From Bacteroidales bacterium UBA4333 (GTDB lineage: Bacteria; Bacteroidota; Bacteroidia; Bacteroidales; Paludibacteraceae): a stretch of 64,000 nt of DNA. Below the pieces are notes generated by a model. It was not told the DNA's origin. It saw nothing but the letters and a program-made list of their open reading frames with translations, and did not search any database. Made by a program: the position numbers and the translations under genes. Below are positions 8,157 to 16,799 of this stretch, piece by piece. Positions within the stretch are counted from its first letter, which is position 1, and the number at the start of each line of letters is the position of its first letter. The DNA lies in the NCBI GenBank assembly GCA_002394335.1, contig DGTP01000014.1:146370-210369 (forward strand), in the 5' to 3' direction.

Positions 8157-8839
8157 ATCTGCGGTCGTTGCTAACCAATCATTCGTGTAATGTCTGTGGA
8201 AAGATATTACTCGGAGTAGCTTACCAAGACTGGAGTGGAAACAGGGTATGTGAAGAGCATAACAAATGTTTCTGCTCAAGTTGTGGGCGCTACTATGGCG
8301 CAAAGGCAACAGAGATAGTATCGGGAGAATGGCTTTGCGAGAATTGTAAAAACAATCTGCCGGATAAAGCCGGAGTGGAAAAGACAGTTTCCTATATACG
8401 GACTTTTTATAAGCAACACGGATTAGAAGTTCAATCGCATGTGGTTCTAAAAGGAGTTACTGCAGCACAAATGGCTCGGCTTTATTCCTCCGATGCCAGA
8501 GGATATGTGGAGTTACCACCGAGTTCAGACGGATATCATATAATCGTGCGGAGATATTTGGCAAGGGCAGTACTTGCGATGGTTTTGTCGCACGAATTAC
8601 TGCATGTATGGCAATATGAACATCATATATATCCCCCTGCTGCTATTGGTGAAGGTTTCTGCAATTTAGGAGCATATTTGATTATGCAATCTATTCACAC
8701 TCCTACGGCAATGGGGCAAATTGAATTATTAAACGGAGATACGGATGCCATCTACGGAGAAGGTTTCCGCACAATGAGAACAATGTATGAGCAGAATGGT
8801 TTGCCTGCTGTTATTGCTTATATGAAATCCTTTAGATAA
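8153..8839 (+). CDS. LIM-like zinc-finger / DA1-type metallopeptidase
   Basis: The N-terminal 65 residues form a LIM-like double zinc finger with ligands at Cys12, Cys15, Cys33, His36, Cys41, Cys44, Cys62 and Cys65. The rest carries a zincin site HELLH (147-151) with a downstream Glu167 in GEGFCNLGAY. This is the layout of DA1-like peptidases, best known from plants, where LIM domains precede an HExxH protease that cleaves regulatory proteins. The protein is 228 residues long and has no signal peptide, so it probably acts in the cytoplasm. Its place right after the kinase/vWA/phosphatase triad suggests a regulated protease output. The target is unknown. Confidence 0.75.
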   Translation: MNLRSLLTNHSCNVCGKILLGVAYQDWSGNRVCEEHNKCFCSSCGRYYGAKATEIVSGEWLCENCKNNLPDKAGVEKTVSYIRTFYKQHGLEVQSHVVLKGVTAAQMARLYSSDARGYVELPPSSDGYHIIVRRYLARAVLAMVLSHELLHVWQYEHHIYPPAAIGEGFCNLGAYLIMQSIHTPTAMGQIELLNGDTDAIYGEGFRTMRTMYEQNGLPAVIAYMKSFR

Positions 8840-8844
8840 TAAAT

Positions 8845-9190
8845 ATGCATACAATTATCAAGAAAATAATTAAGAAGCAAGGTCAAGATGTGATAACATC
8901 AAAAATCTTGGTTAACTGCATCGATGATGAAGGAGGTTTCTCTGATATAGAGAAGCGTCCGTATAAGAAAATCCTAAAACTTATCATTGAAGAAGGTTAT
9001 TCTCGCAAATTATTAGACATAGGAGCATGGAATGCCGAAGCAGAAATGCTTGCGCGTACTTGTGCCCAGCGTAGTCTTATACAAGAAGAAGGTGTTTTGT
9101 ATGTGTTTGCTTGTTTAGCATATGGATTGGGTTGGCTATTAAAAGCGCCAAAAGTTCCTGCAGAAGTAAAAAAGATAAAACAGCAAGAGG
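8845..9190 (+). repeat. direct repeat, copy 1 (copy 2 at 10052-10397)
   Basis: The first 345 nt of the two neighbouring paralogues match almost base for base, including most third codon positions, and similarity then drops sharply inside the coiled coil. This points to a recent duplication or gene conversion of the 5' part. Confidence 0.85.
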
Positions 9191-9996
9191 CGCAGAAAAA
9201 AGCAAAAGAGGCTGAGGCTATTCAGAAGAGGAATGAGGAGGTTATTCGTAAAAACGCGGAGGAAGCAGCGCGTAGAAAAGCAGAGGCTGCAGAACGCAGA
9301 GCACAAGAAGCAGAACGCCAAGCGGCTGAAGCGGAAAGAAAAGCGAAAGAAGCCGAAATAGCACGCAAAAAATCAGAAACTGATGCACAAATAAAACTTG
9401 CCGAAGAAGTTCGCAAAAAAGCTGAAGCAGAGGCGCGTATTAAAGCTGCGGAAGTAGCTCGGATCAAATCCGAGAAAGATGAAGCAGATAGAAAAGCGGC
9501 ACAAAAGGTAATTGGCAAGATTTCAAATCTTGGCATTATTGAATATACTGCCGAGTGTAGGGCTTTGATTGACTCCGCATATAAGGAGTATTCTACGTTG
9601 ACGGTAGAACAAAAAACTTTTGTTACCAACTATGAGGTACTAACAGCCGCTAAAAAGGAGTATAATAAATTAAAGAAAGCTGCAGAAGAAGCGCAAAAGA
9701 AAGCAGAAGAAATAAAAAAGAAAATAGAAAAAAGGAAGAAAGAAAGTATTCATCGTTGGGTCTTTTGGAGTATATATCTAATAACCGCTGCTATTACATT
9801 CAATAGGATAAACGAATGGTGGGAATGGGTAATTTCTATTATAGTATTTTTAGTTTTTGCAATTGGCCGTTATTTCTACCATAGTACATTCGATGATTAT
9901 TTTGTGTTATTGAAAGGACCTGATGAAGAAGAATTAGATGCCTTTATTAAAGAAAACAAATCGCAGGAAAGGATTCCTGAGAAAAAAAGCCATTGA
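8845..9996 (+). CDS. helical-domain / coiled-coil / membrane-hairpin protein, paralogue 1
   Basis: A 383-residue protein in three parts: an N-terminal helical domain of about 105 residues ending in a Tyr/Gly/Leu-rich helix, a very long Lys/Glu/Ala coiled coil (about 110-305), and a C-terminal pair of membrane segments (about 307-350) with an acidic tail. The N-terminal domain is nearly identical to that of the gene at 10052, while the rest differs. It starts 5 nt after the metallopeptidase gene. No enzyme motif is visible. A membrane tether or effector of the signalling genes upstream is a guess from layout. Confidence 0.7.
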   Translation: MHTIIKKIIKKQGQDVITSKILVNCIDDEGGFSDIEKRPYKKILKLIIEEGYSRKLLDIGAWNAEAEMLARTCAQRSLIQEEGVLYVFACLAYGLGWLLKAPKVPAEVKKIKQQEAQKKAKEAEAIQKRNEEVIRKNAEEAARRKAEAAERRAQEAERQAAEAERKAKEAEIARKKSETDAQIKLAEEVRKKAEAEARIKAAEVARIKSEKDEADRKAAQKVIGKISNLGIIEYTAECRALIDSAYKEYSTLTVEQKTFVTNYEVLTAAKKEYNKLKKAAEEAQKKAEEIKKKIEKRKKESIHRWVFWSIYLITAAITFNRINEWWEWVISIIVFLVFAIGRYFYHSTFDDYFVLLKGPDEEELDAFIKENKSQERIPEKKSH

Positions 9997-10051
9997 GACA
10001 GAAAATACCCGGATGAAAGTAAAGAGGTCTGTAAAATAAAAATAACTCAGT

Positions 10052-11422
10052 ATGCATACCATTATCAAGAAAATAGTCAAGCTGCAAGGTCAGAATGTGA
10101 TTACATCTAAAACCTTGGTAAACTGCATCGATGATGAAGGAGGTTTCTCTGATGTAGAGAAGCGTCCGTATAAGAAAATCCTAAAACTTATCATTGAGGA
10201 AGGTTATTCTCGCAAATTATTAGACATAGGAGCATGGAATGCTGAAGCAGAAATGCTTGCGCGTACTTGTGCCCAGCGTAGTCTTATACAAGAAGAAGGT
10301 GTTTTGTATGTGTTTGCTTGTTTAGCATATGGATTGGGTTGGCTATCAAAAGCGCCAAAAGTTCCTGCAGAAGTAAAAAAGATAAAACAGCAAGAGGCGA
10401 AGAAAAAAGCTGAAGAGAATGAGGCCGCACGAAAAAAGGCAGAGACCGAGTCTCGTCAAAAAGAAGAAGCAGCACGTAAAAAGGCAGAAATTGCGGAGAA
10501 GTGTGCATTAGAAGCAGAACGTCGTGCTAAGGACGCAGAAAAGAAAGCTTTAGAAGCGGAAGAAGCACGTAAAAAATCGGAAAGAGAAGCCAAAGATAAG
10601 GCAGATAAACAGGCGGCAGAAGCAGTAATAAGGCTGATTAAAGATATTGGGGCTATAGAATGTACAGAGGAATGCAGAGCTAAAGTTAGTGCTGCTCTGC
10701 AAGCATATAAAAAGTTAACCTCTTCTCAACAGGTACTTGTTGATCAGCAAGTGGGAACTGCACTACAACGAATGGCAGATGAGACGAAAAAAATTGCAGA
10801 AGAAGCAGTCCAAAAAAAGGCAGAAGAAAAATCTAAAGAAATAGAATCTATACTATTGAAATACTGCCGAAAAAAAGGATCTTCACTTACAGAATACTAT
10901 CGTGATCATGCGGAATATGATATGCCCAGAAATAGGTATGATGAAATATATGACCATGTGTTGAAAAAAAACAAGCAACTTGGAGCATATAAATATTGTC
11001 TTCCATTAGGAGATTATGACTATTATTTTCATGCTACAGATAATAAGAGTTTTGGAATCTCTGTTTGCAGAAAAATTAATGAGGACGGTCTTTGGAATCA
11101 GCATGAAAAGAAGACTAAAATTGGCCATATTGACAAAGTATTTAAAATCGGATTTGTTATTTTGTGGGCGTTTTTCTTGATTATTAACGCGATATATACA
11201 TGGGTGGCAAATTCTTGGCTCTCATGCATCATTTGGGTGATAATAACCGTAGTCGTATTCTATTGTCTAATGGTACTTTTGGACAAAGCTAGTGAGGAAT
11301 CTCCTATAGAGACGAAATCGCCGGACTCAGGCACTATTGCCCACCTTGCCTGGAGAATATGCTGGGTGCTTGGTCTATCTGTAATAAGCGAAATAATTAT
11401 GATAGTGATATTTGCATCTTGA
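10052..11422 (+). CDS. helical-domain / coiled-coil / membrane protein, paralogue 2
   Basis: A 456-residue protein. The first 115 residues almost equal those of the gene at 8845. The coiled coil (about 115-280) is related but diverged. A separate soluble segment follows (about 285-365, with several Tyr and Asp residues), then two C-terminal membrane segments (about 370-405) and a last hydrophobic segment at the very end. It lies 55 nt after its paralogue and is the last gene of the block. The pattern of constant head and changed tail suggests duplication followed by domain replacement. Confidence 0.7.
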   Translation: MHTIIKKIVKLQGQNVITSKTLVNCIDDEGGFSDVEKRPYKKILKLIIEEGYSRKLLDIGAWNAEAEMLARTCAQRSLIQEEGVLYVFACLAYGLGWLSKAPKVPAEVKKIKQQEAKKKAEENEAARKKAETESRQKEEAARKKAEIAEKCALEAERRAKDAEKKALEAEEARKKSEREAKDKADKQAAEAVIRLIKDIGAIECTEECRAKVSAALQAYKKLTSSQQVLVDQQVGTALQRMADETKKIAEEAVQKKAEEKSKEIESILLKYCRKKGSSLTEYYRDHAEYDMPRNRYDEIYDHVLKKNKQLGAYKYCLPLGDYDYYFHATDNKSFGISVCRKINEDGLWNQHEKKTKIGHIDKVFKIGFVILWAFFLIINAIYTWVANSWLSCIIWVIITVVVFYCLMVLLDKASEESPIETKSPDSGTIAHLAWRICWVLGLSVISEIIMIVIFAS

Positions 11423-11526
11423 AATTATGACAAATTAAGTCTAATCCAGCAAAGTAATTTTTCAAGTAGTTATCGTCCCGTATGTGTGTCGTATGTCGCT
11501 CGTAAGCAAATCGGTAAACCTTTATG

Positions 11527-11663
11527 GGCTAATTAGGGCTAATTGCAAAAAAGATTAACTTCTATTTTTTAATTTGAAAAGAAAGTATTATCTTTGCCGC
11601 GCAAAATCGGAAAGTGCTCTAATACCGAACCAAGACGGGGCGAAACTTTTAAACTATAATAGC
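11527..11663 (+). promoter_or_regulatory. repeated promoter and 5' leader, copy A
   Basis: A TATCTTTG -7 box (11589-11596) sits inside a stretch that recurs almost unchanged at 17407, and in shortened form at 15776 and 16739. Copies A and C share about 90 nt with one difference. Downstream of the -7 box a leader starts GCCGCGCAAAATCGGAAAG and carries TGCTC (11615-11619), which can pair with GGGCG (11638-11642) shortly before the start codon. Confidence 0.7.
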
Positions 11664-12134
11664 ATGGAAACAAAACTGAATCCGAACAAATTCGAAGAAA
11701 TGGTAACACCCCTTTATGCACAGATAAAGGAGATTAAATCACAAATTAATGCAATCGGTTTGCAAGCATTAGCCGAGTGTTACGAAATCCTGAGTAATAA
11801 TCCAAAAGGAAACTGCATCTTATTTGCCCCGGAGAGTGAAGATATACTCTATACGGAAGACCATGTGATATGGGCTGTAGGCGCTTTTGATGGAATCATA
11901 CAACTAAAATCTTATGCGGATTATAATGAACCCAGTCCAGATGACAAATTCCAACCTCTTTGTTACAAAGATAATAAGGGGAAAGATGCGTACCTATATT
12001 GCGATCTTAATTTTTTAGATCTATATAAATCTATCGTCAAAAATTTAGACAAAGCCATGCCCCTTGAGGAGGCGGAGCAATATTATCCCCAATGGTTGCA
12101 TGAAGAAGGAGAATGGCAAATGGTCAAAAAATAA
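11664..12134 (+). CDS. hypothetical protein
   Basis: A 156-residue soluble acidic protein with no signal peptide and no recognised motif. The N-terminal 60 residues look helical and the middle is mixed. The start at 11664 follows the repeated leader; an upstream frame-open extension covers the promoter and is not coding. Small soluble proteins behind copies of one promoter resemble immunity-gene collections of toxin loci, but I see no toxin here. Confidence 0.6.
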   Translation: METKLNPNKFEEMVTPLYAQIKEIKSQINAIGLQALAECYEILSNNPKGNCILFAPESEDILYTEDHVIWAVGAFDGIIQLKSYADYNEPSPDDKFQPLCYKDNKGKDAYLYCDLNFLDLYKSIVKNLDKAMPLEEAEQYYPQWLHEEGEWQMVKK

Positions 12135-12235
12135 TAAACTCACAATATATTGGATGATGCCGCATTCGTTCGAACGTGTGTGAGACAAGGCAATCCGGAA
12201 AAAAGAGTAAGTAAAACTTTAAAATCTTATAAATT

Positions 12236-12793
12236 ATGAAACAAATAGGTAGAAAAGAACTCATTGAGTTAATAGAATCCATTCCCAGTCGTTCAACAGA
12301 AGACAAACCGATTCTTATTTATCAAGCTTATCACTCTGGACCTCAGTTGTTTACCGAGATAGCATGGCCTCGCCAGTACGCGCAGTATAATTTCCCGACA
12401 AACGCAATCGCAGATATGGAGTGGTATCAATCTGACGAATGCAAGTTTTTCCAAGGCTATATGATTAGTTTTGATAAGAATGAGGCTGAACTTTGTATTC
12501 AATGGCAGAAGAAATACCAAAAGCCGGCCGTTATATTATTGGAGAAATATGTGAATTGGTTTGATGAGGAAGGTTGTCTTTCGATGCCCGGTTTTGGTGA
12601 ACTAAAAACGCTGACATTATTGGAGAAAGTCGGAATAGAAGCCTATGGGTTTATAACAGCTCGCTTTGATGTATTTATATACAGCGAGGACGAGGAACTC
12701 GAGTGGCATCCTGCTGCTGGCGATTATTCTTGCATAGATGCCGAACAAAGAAAAGAGTTAGCAGCAAGGTTTTCTATAAAAATCCATGAATAG
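12236..12793 (+). CDS. hypothetical protein
   Basis: A 185-residue soluble acidic protein rich in aromatic residues (Trp, Tyr, Phe). It has no signal peptide, no membrane segment and no recognised motif. It is preceded by a 100-nt gap without the repeated -7 box, so it is probably read through from the gene at 11664. Function unknown. Confidence 0.6.
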   Translation: MKQIGRKELIELIESIPSRSTEDKPILIYQAYHSGPQLFTEIAWPRQYAQYNFPTNAIADMEWYQSDECKFFQGYMISFDKNEAELCIQWQKKYQKPAVILLEKYVNWFDEEGCLSMPGFGELKTLTLLEKVGIEAYGFITARFDVFIYSEDEELEWHPAAGDYSCIDAEQRKELAARFSIKIHE

Positions 12794-12832
12794 AAAAAAC
12801 GGAGTATCCGATGCCTTAAGTTCGGAGATAGT

Positions 12833-14137
12833 ATGGAGAAGTATTTAAAATCAATCGTAAATGACATATGTTCTTATTTAACAAAAACACAAAGATCATT
12901 GCCATATAATTTGAATGTTATAGATGAATTGCATCATGCAAATGAAAATGCTCATAGTCGGATCCTATGTAAACTGTTGCAATATCAGGATGTTAATAAT
13001 CAGTATACCATATTGAAAAGTTTTATTCGATTTGTATCACTGATGAATTCTTCTTTTGGTAGTATAGAAATAAACGAACCTATCATTACTCAAGAAGAAA
13101 AACGTATTGACCTCTGGATTCGGGACAAAGATTATGCTATTATTATTGAAAATAAAGTAGAAGGAGCCGGAGATCAAGAACGTCAAATAGAACGCTATAT
13201 TGAAAAAACCAAAGAATATAGCGAATACAATGATAACAATATTTATGTAATATATCTTCCTGCGAATAATCATTTGCCGTCTGACCAATCCTGGGGGAAG
13301 TACAAAGATAAATATATCGAAAATAATAATTTTGTTAATTTATCATTTCAAAATATTATTCCTTGGTTAAAGGATGAAGTTTTACCGTATTGCCCTATTA
13401 GAGAAGAGATTTTAGTTTCTGGGATTCGGCAATATATTGATTATCTGGAGGGATTTTATAATCTGCGGCTCTCTCAAAAAGATACATATCATATTGAATC
13501 GAATGAAATATGTAAAATTATTGGATGTCAAGAGTCCGATTTATTTTTACAGGTTACAAAGACTATTGAAGAAATAGATATATTAATGGATCCAAAAGCA
13601 AGTTGTACTAAAGACGGCACAGAAACTGAAAAAGAACTACAAAATTTGAAAGTTGCTAAAAGCGTTTTGGAGGTTTATCGCAATGAACAAATAGATGGCT
13701 TTATCAAGCGGTTTGGCGATTTGTCAAAAGCGATATTATCTCAGTTATATGGTGACATCTGGAGGGACAAGGAATATATCAGGAGAGATAGTGATCCTTG
13801 TTTCCTTCTTTATCCTGAAACGTGGGAAACTGCGGCAGGTACGAATAACGTACACTTGGAATGGAAGAATGTATCTGTAAATAATTTGTTTATTACTAAT
13901 GAACTTCCTTATAAGATAGAAATTCATGCAGAAGGTAAAATTGGCAAGATTCCACAATTAAAAGAATCATTAGGTTTGACACAAAGAAAAGTATTTTCAC
14001 AAGAAGTAGATAAGCCCAAAGCAAACTTAGGCTGTATGTCAATCGAAGAACTTAGGTCGTATCTAACTGGCATTTACAAAAAAGAAGAAGTACGAAAAGC
14101 AATTGCTTCTGTTTACGAAGCATTACAAAAGATTTAA
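12833..14137 (+). CDS. PD-(D/E)XK nuclease superfamily protein (PDDEXK_4-like)
   Basis: A 434-residue protein whose N-terminal third has the PD-(D/E)XK core: RIDLWIRD (the Asp strand), AIIIENKVEG (the E-x-K strand), then a Gln/Arg helix (DQERQIERYI) and a beta strand (YVIYL). The N-terminal motif with HANENAHSRILCKLL is usual for this family. The C-terminal two thirds are not recognised and may bind DNA or a partner. Such proteins are common in defence and mobile regions, but no companion methylase or helicase is next to it. It lies 39 nt after the preceding gene. Confidence 0.75.
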   Translation: MEKYLKSIVNDICSYLTKTQRSLPYNLNVIDELHHANENAHSRILCKLLQYQDVNNQYTILKSFIRFVSLMNSSFGSIEINEPIITQEEKRIDLWIRDKDYAIIIENKVEGAGDQERQIERYIEKTKEYSEYNDNNIYVIYLPANNHLPSDQSWGKYKDKYIENNNFVNLSFQNIIPWLKDEVLPYCPIREEILVSGIRQYIDYLEGFYNLRLSQKDTYHIESNEICKIIGCQESDLFLQVTKTIEEIDILMDPKASCTKDGTETEKELQNLKVAKSVLEVYRNEQIDGFIKRFGDLSKAILSQLYGDIWRDKEYIRRDSDPCFLLYPETWETAAGTNNVHLEWKNVSVNNLFITNELPYKIEIHAEGKIGKIPQLKESLGLTQRKVFSQEVDKPKANLGCMSIEELRSYLTGIYKKEEVRKAIASVYEALQKI

Positions 14138-14162
14138 CAATCATCCATATTCATAAATTTTT

Positions 14163-15764
14163 ATGCCCCATCTCATATCTAAATCCCGTTACACCGCCTT
14201 TCGACAATGTCCGAAATGCTTGTGGATGAAAATCTATGAGCCGGAAAAGGCAAAGGAAGAACCTATTCCCGAATCACGTCTCAAAGCCGGAGAAGAAGTC
14301 GGAAATCTTGCAAAGAAGTATTTCGGTGCATATCACGATGCTACCCAATACAAACCAGATGGAAGCATCGACATCGCTGCCATGCTCACAGAGACGCAAC
14401 GCCTGATGGCGGATCCAAAAGTGGAGACCATTTGTGAGGCCGCATTTGAAGCAGTCGGCTGCTATTGCGCCGTGGACGTGCTGCACCGCGAGAAAGGCGG
14501 ATGGGCAATTTATGAGGTAAAGAGTTCCACTGCGAAGGATTACGAACAGGATTATGAAGTGAGTGACGAGGATACGCCAAAAAAGAAGAAGGAAAAAAAG
14601 CCCGACGAGATTTACATCTGGGATATCTCCTATCAGAAATATGTGTTGGAGCAATGCGGCATTCCTCTAACCGGCACTTATTTGATGCAGTTGGATAAGA
14701 ATTATATCTTAGAAGGCGATTTGGACATACAGAAACTATTCTATATCTATGACATGGCCAAATTGGTAGCTTTGGAAGAACCCAAGGTGCCTTATTATAT
14801 CGCCAAAGCCAAAGAGATTCTCGCAAAAACGGAAGAACCGGAAGACGATCTGAACACTGGTTGTAATAAACCGTATCCCTGCCCGTTCAAGGAATATTGC
14901 TTGAATCTGCATCATGTGCCTTCGCCAAGTGTATTTGATTTGTACAAGCTCCAATGGAGAACAGCGCTGAAGTTCTATTGGAGAGGATTGATGACCTATG
15001 ACCAATTGCAACAAGATGCCAAATACATCAAATACAATAGCGGCACAACAACGAGTCCCATTCGTGACATCCAGATGGAGAGCACGCTCCGCAATGTTGA
15101 CATCATCGACAAAGCGAAGATAAGTGCGTTCTTGGAGTGCTTGCAATATCCGATCTATCACTTGGATTTTGAAACTGTCCAGTTTGCTATCCCGGAGTAC
15201 CAAGGCACAAAACCATATCAGCAGATACCTACGCAGTATTCGTTGCACATCCAGCGTTCCGAATTTGATACTTGCGATCACTTCGAGTTTCTTGCTGATG
15301 CACGCAGTACGAATCCAATGCGCGAAGTCGCAGAGCAGTTGTGCAAAGATATCCCGGATAATGTGACCGTCATGGTCTATAATGACAGTTTTGAAAAATC
15401 GCGTCTTAAAGAGATGGCAAATGCCTTCCCTGATTTGAGAGACCATCTGTTGGCTATTCGTGATAATATCGTCGATTTGTTGGTTCCCTTCCGCGAAGGT
15501 GCTTATTATAGCTCCGCGATGGGAGGCTCGTTCTCCATCAAGAAAGTGTTGCCGGCTTTGTTCCCGAATGACCCGAAGCTCGATTACCGCAATCTCCCCG
15601 GATGTGTGCATAATGGCGGTGAAGCGATGGATATCTTCCCGAAGATGAAAGATATGTCCCCTGCAGAAGAGCAACAAACACGCAAAGACTTGCTCCAATA
15701 CTGCGAACTGGACACATGGTCAATGGTAGTGATTTTGCAAAAATTGTACAAAGTATCAAAATAA
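14163..15764 (+). CDS. DUF2779 protein: Cas4/RecB-like nuclease plus DnaQ-like exonuclease
   Basis: A 533-residue protein. The N-terminal half looks like a Cas4/RecB nuclease: Cys residues in FRQCPKC near the start, an Asp in AVDVL, the E-x-K strand YEVKSS, and a late Cys cluster (GCNKPYPCPFKEYC), so a 4Fe-4S cluster is possible. The C-terminal half has the look of a DEDDy 3'-5' exonuclease: HLDFET (D-x-E), VMVYNDSFEKSRL, IVDLL, and YCELDTWS (Y-x3-D). This matches the DUF2779 family. It begins 25 nt after the other nuclease gene, so the two may act together on DNA ends. A direct defence role is inferred. Confidence 0.75.
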   Translation: MPHLISKSRYTAFRQCPKCLWMKIYEPEKAKEEPIPESRLKAGEEVGNLAKKYFGAYHDATQYKPDGSIDIAAMLTETQRLMADPKVETICEAAFEAVGCYCAVDVLHREKGGWAIYEVKSSTAKDYEQDYEVSDEDTPKKKKEKKPDEIYIWDISYQKYVLEQCGIPLTGTYLMQLDKNYILEGDLDIQKLFYIYDMAKLVALEEPKVPYYIAKAKEILAKTEEPEDDLNTGCNKPYPCPFKEYCLNLHHVPSPSVFDLYKLQWRTALKFYWRGLMTYDQLQQDAKYIKYNSGTTTSPIRDIQMESTLRNVDIIDKAKISAFLECLQYPIYHLDFETVQFAIPEYQGTKPYQQIPTQYSLHIQRSEFDTCDHFEFLADARSTNPMREVAEQLCKDIPDNVTVMVYNDSFEKSRLKEMANAFPDLRDHLLAIRDNIVDLLVPFREGAYYSSAMGGSFSIKKVLPALFPNDPKLDYRNLPGCVHNGGEAMDIFPKMKDMSPAEEQQTRKDLLQYCELDTWSMVVILQKLYKVSK

Positions 15765-15775
15765 CATAAAACAGC

Positions 15776-15898
15776 AAAATTGCAAAAAATTAACTTCTAT
15801 TGTTTAATTTGAAAATAAAGTATTATCTTTGCCGCGCAAAATCGGAAAGAACCCAATGCCGAACAAAGACGGGCGAAAACTTAAAAATTTAATAGCAT
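15776..15898 (+). promoter_or_regulatory. repeated promoter and 5' leader, copy B
   Basis: The -7 box TATCTTTG is at 15824-15831, followed by the same GCCGCGCAAAATCGGAAAG leader start as copies A and C. CCC (15852-15854) can pair with GGG (15871-15873). The spacing to the start codon and the ATAGCAT-like end also match copy A. Confidence 0.7.
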
Positions 15899-16741
15899 AT
15901 GGAAAATCTACTGAAAATCCCATCTAAGCTGCTCAATTATGATGCGTGTAGTAATGACATCTGCCAAGTGGATGGCATAGATCAGTGCATCTCTCCTTAT
16001 TCGGTAATAGAAATAGAGAAGGAGTTTCGCAATGAATATGTGAAAGCAAGGGATTTCCTTTCCCCGCTCTATAGTATAGGTTGTAAATATGTTTGGGCGC
16101 AGCAAAAGGATGCAGACGGGGTGATTTTTACCAAAGGAGGGGAGAAGAACATCGACTTTAGATGGTGGAGAAAAACATATTACGTTTACAAACGGGCTAA
16201 TAGTTATGATTCTAACAAATACGATATATCTTTTGGGGATGCGTATTGTAGAAAAGAGATTCGATTTGAAGATGAAATAGAATTACTGCGCATTGACGAA
16301 AGAGACTCCGTCGTAGCTAAGAATTATGATTTTTATATCAACAACTATTACGAGAATGTGAAGATAGAAGGCACAGACAAGGCGAAAAACAATCATCTGT
16401 TCTTCCGTGCTCCTCAACCCAATGAAGAGCGGGCAGATGGCAAGTTAGTAAGATTGACAGAGGCGCCTCGTTTTAACAATGACGGAAGCCGGCGGGACGA
16501 ATTCTGGAGCAAGCCCATTACTTTGCATTCCGCAGCGGTAACGTATGTTGAGGAAATTGAGCTGAATTGCTATGAATCTCACCAATACAAAGGGAGTCGT
16601 TTGTATCTCATAGGACTACTTCCCAAAGAATTGTCGGAAAACGATAAACGCTTCTTCTGCGAAGGCATTCCTTATGTGGATGTATGGGAAAGTCCTGAGT
16701 TAGTCGTCAAAAAACTTAAAGATGCCGGCTGGGGAAAATAA
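15899..16741 (+). CDS. hypothetical protein
   Basis: A 280-residue soluble protein with many aromatic and charged residues, no signal peptide and no recognised domain. Visible patches include KNIDFRWWRKTYYVYKRA near residue 85 and HLFFRAPQPNEERADGK near 165. It starts right behind leader copy B, so it is probably its own transcription unit. Its last codons overlap promoter copy D for the next gene. Function unknown. Confidence 0.6.
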   Translation: MENLLKIPSKLLNYDACSNDICQVDGIDQCISPYSVIEIEKEFRNEYVKARDFLSPLYSIGCKYVWAQQKDADGVIFTKGGEKNIDFRWWRKTYYVYKRANSYDSNKYDISFGDAYCRKEIRFEDEIELLRIDERDSVVAKNYDFYINNYYENVKIEGTDKAKNNHLFFRAPQPNEERADGKLVRLTEAPRFNNDGSRRDEFWSKPITLHSAAVTYVEEIELNCYESHQYKGSRLYLIGLLPKELSENDKRFFCEGIPYVDVWESPELVVKKLKDAGWGK

Positions 16742-16799
16742 AGTATTATCTTTGCAGCATGATAATCGGCGAAAATGTCGCATTCATCTTCCAAAATAA
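16739..16799 (+). promoter_or_regulatory. repeated promoter, shortened copy D
   Basis: The stretch AAATAAAGTATTATCTTTGC, with its -7 box at 16747-16754, matches copies B and C but starts at the stop codon of the preceding gene. The GCCGCG leader is replaced by a different sequence, though AATCGGCGAAAATG keeps part of the pattern. Confidence 0.6.

Noticed and set aside
14736..15698. 320-codon minus-strand frame opposite the DUF2779 gene
   Set aside because: Antisense to a gene with conserved nuclease motifs. No motif of its own.
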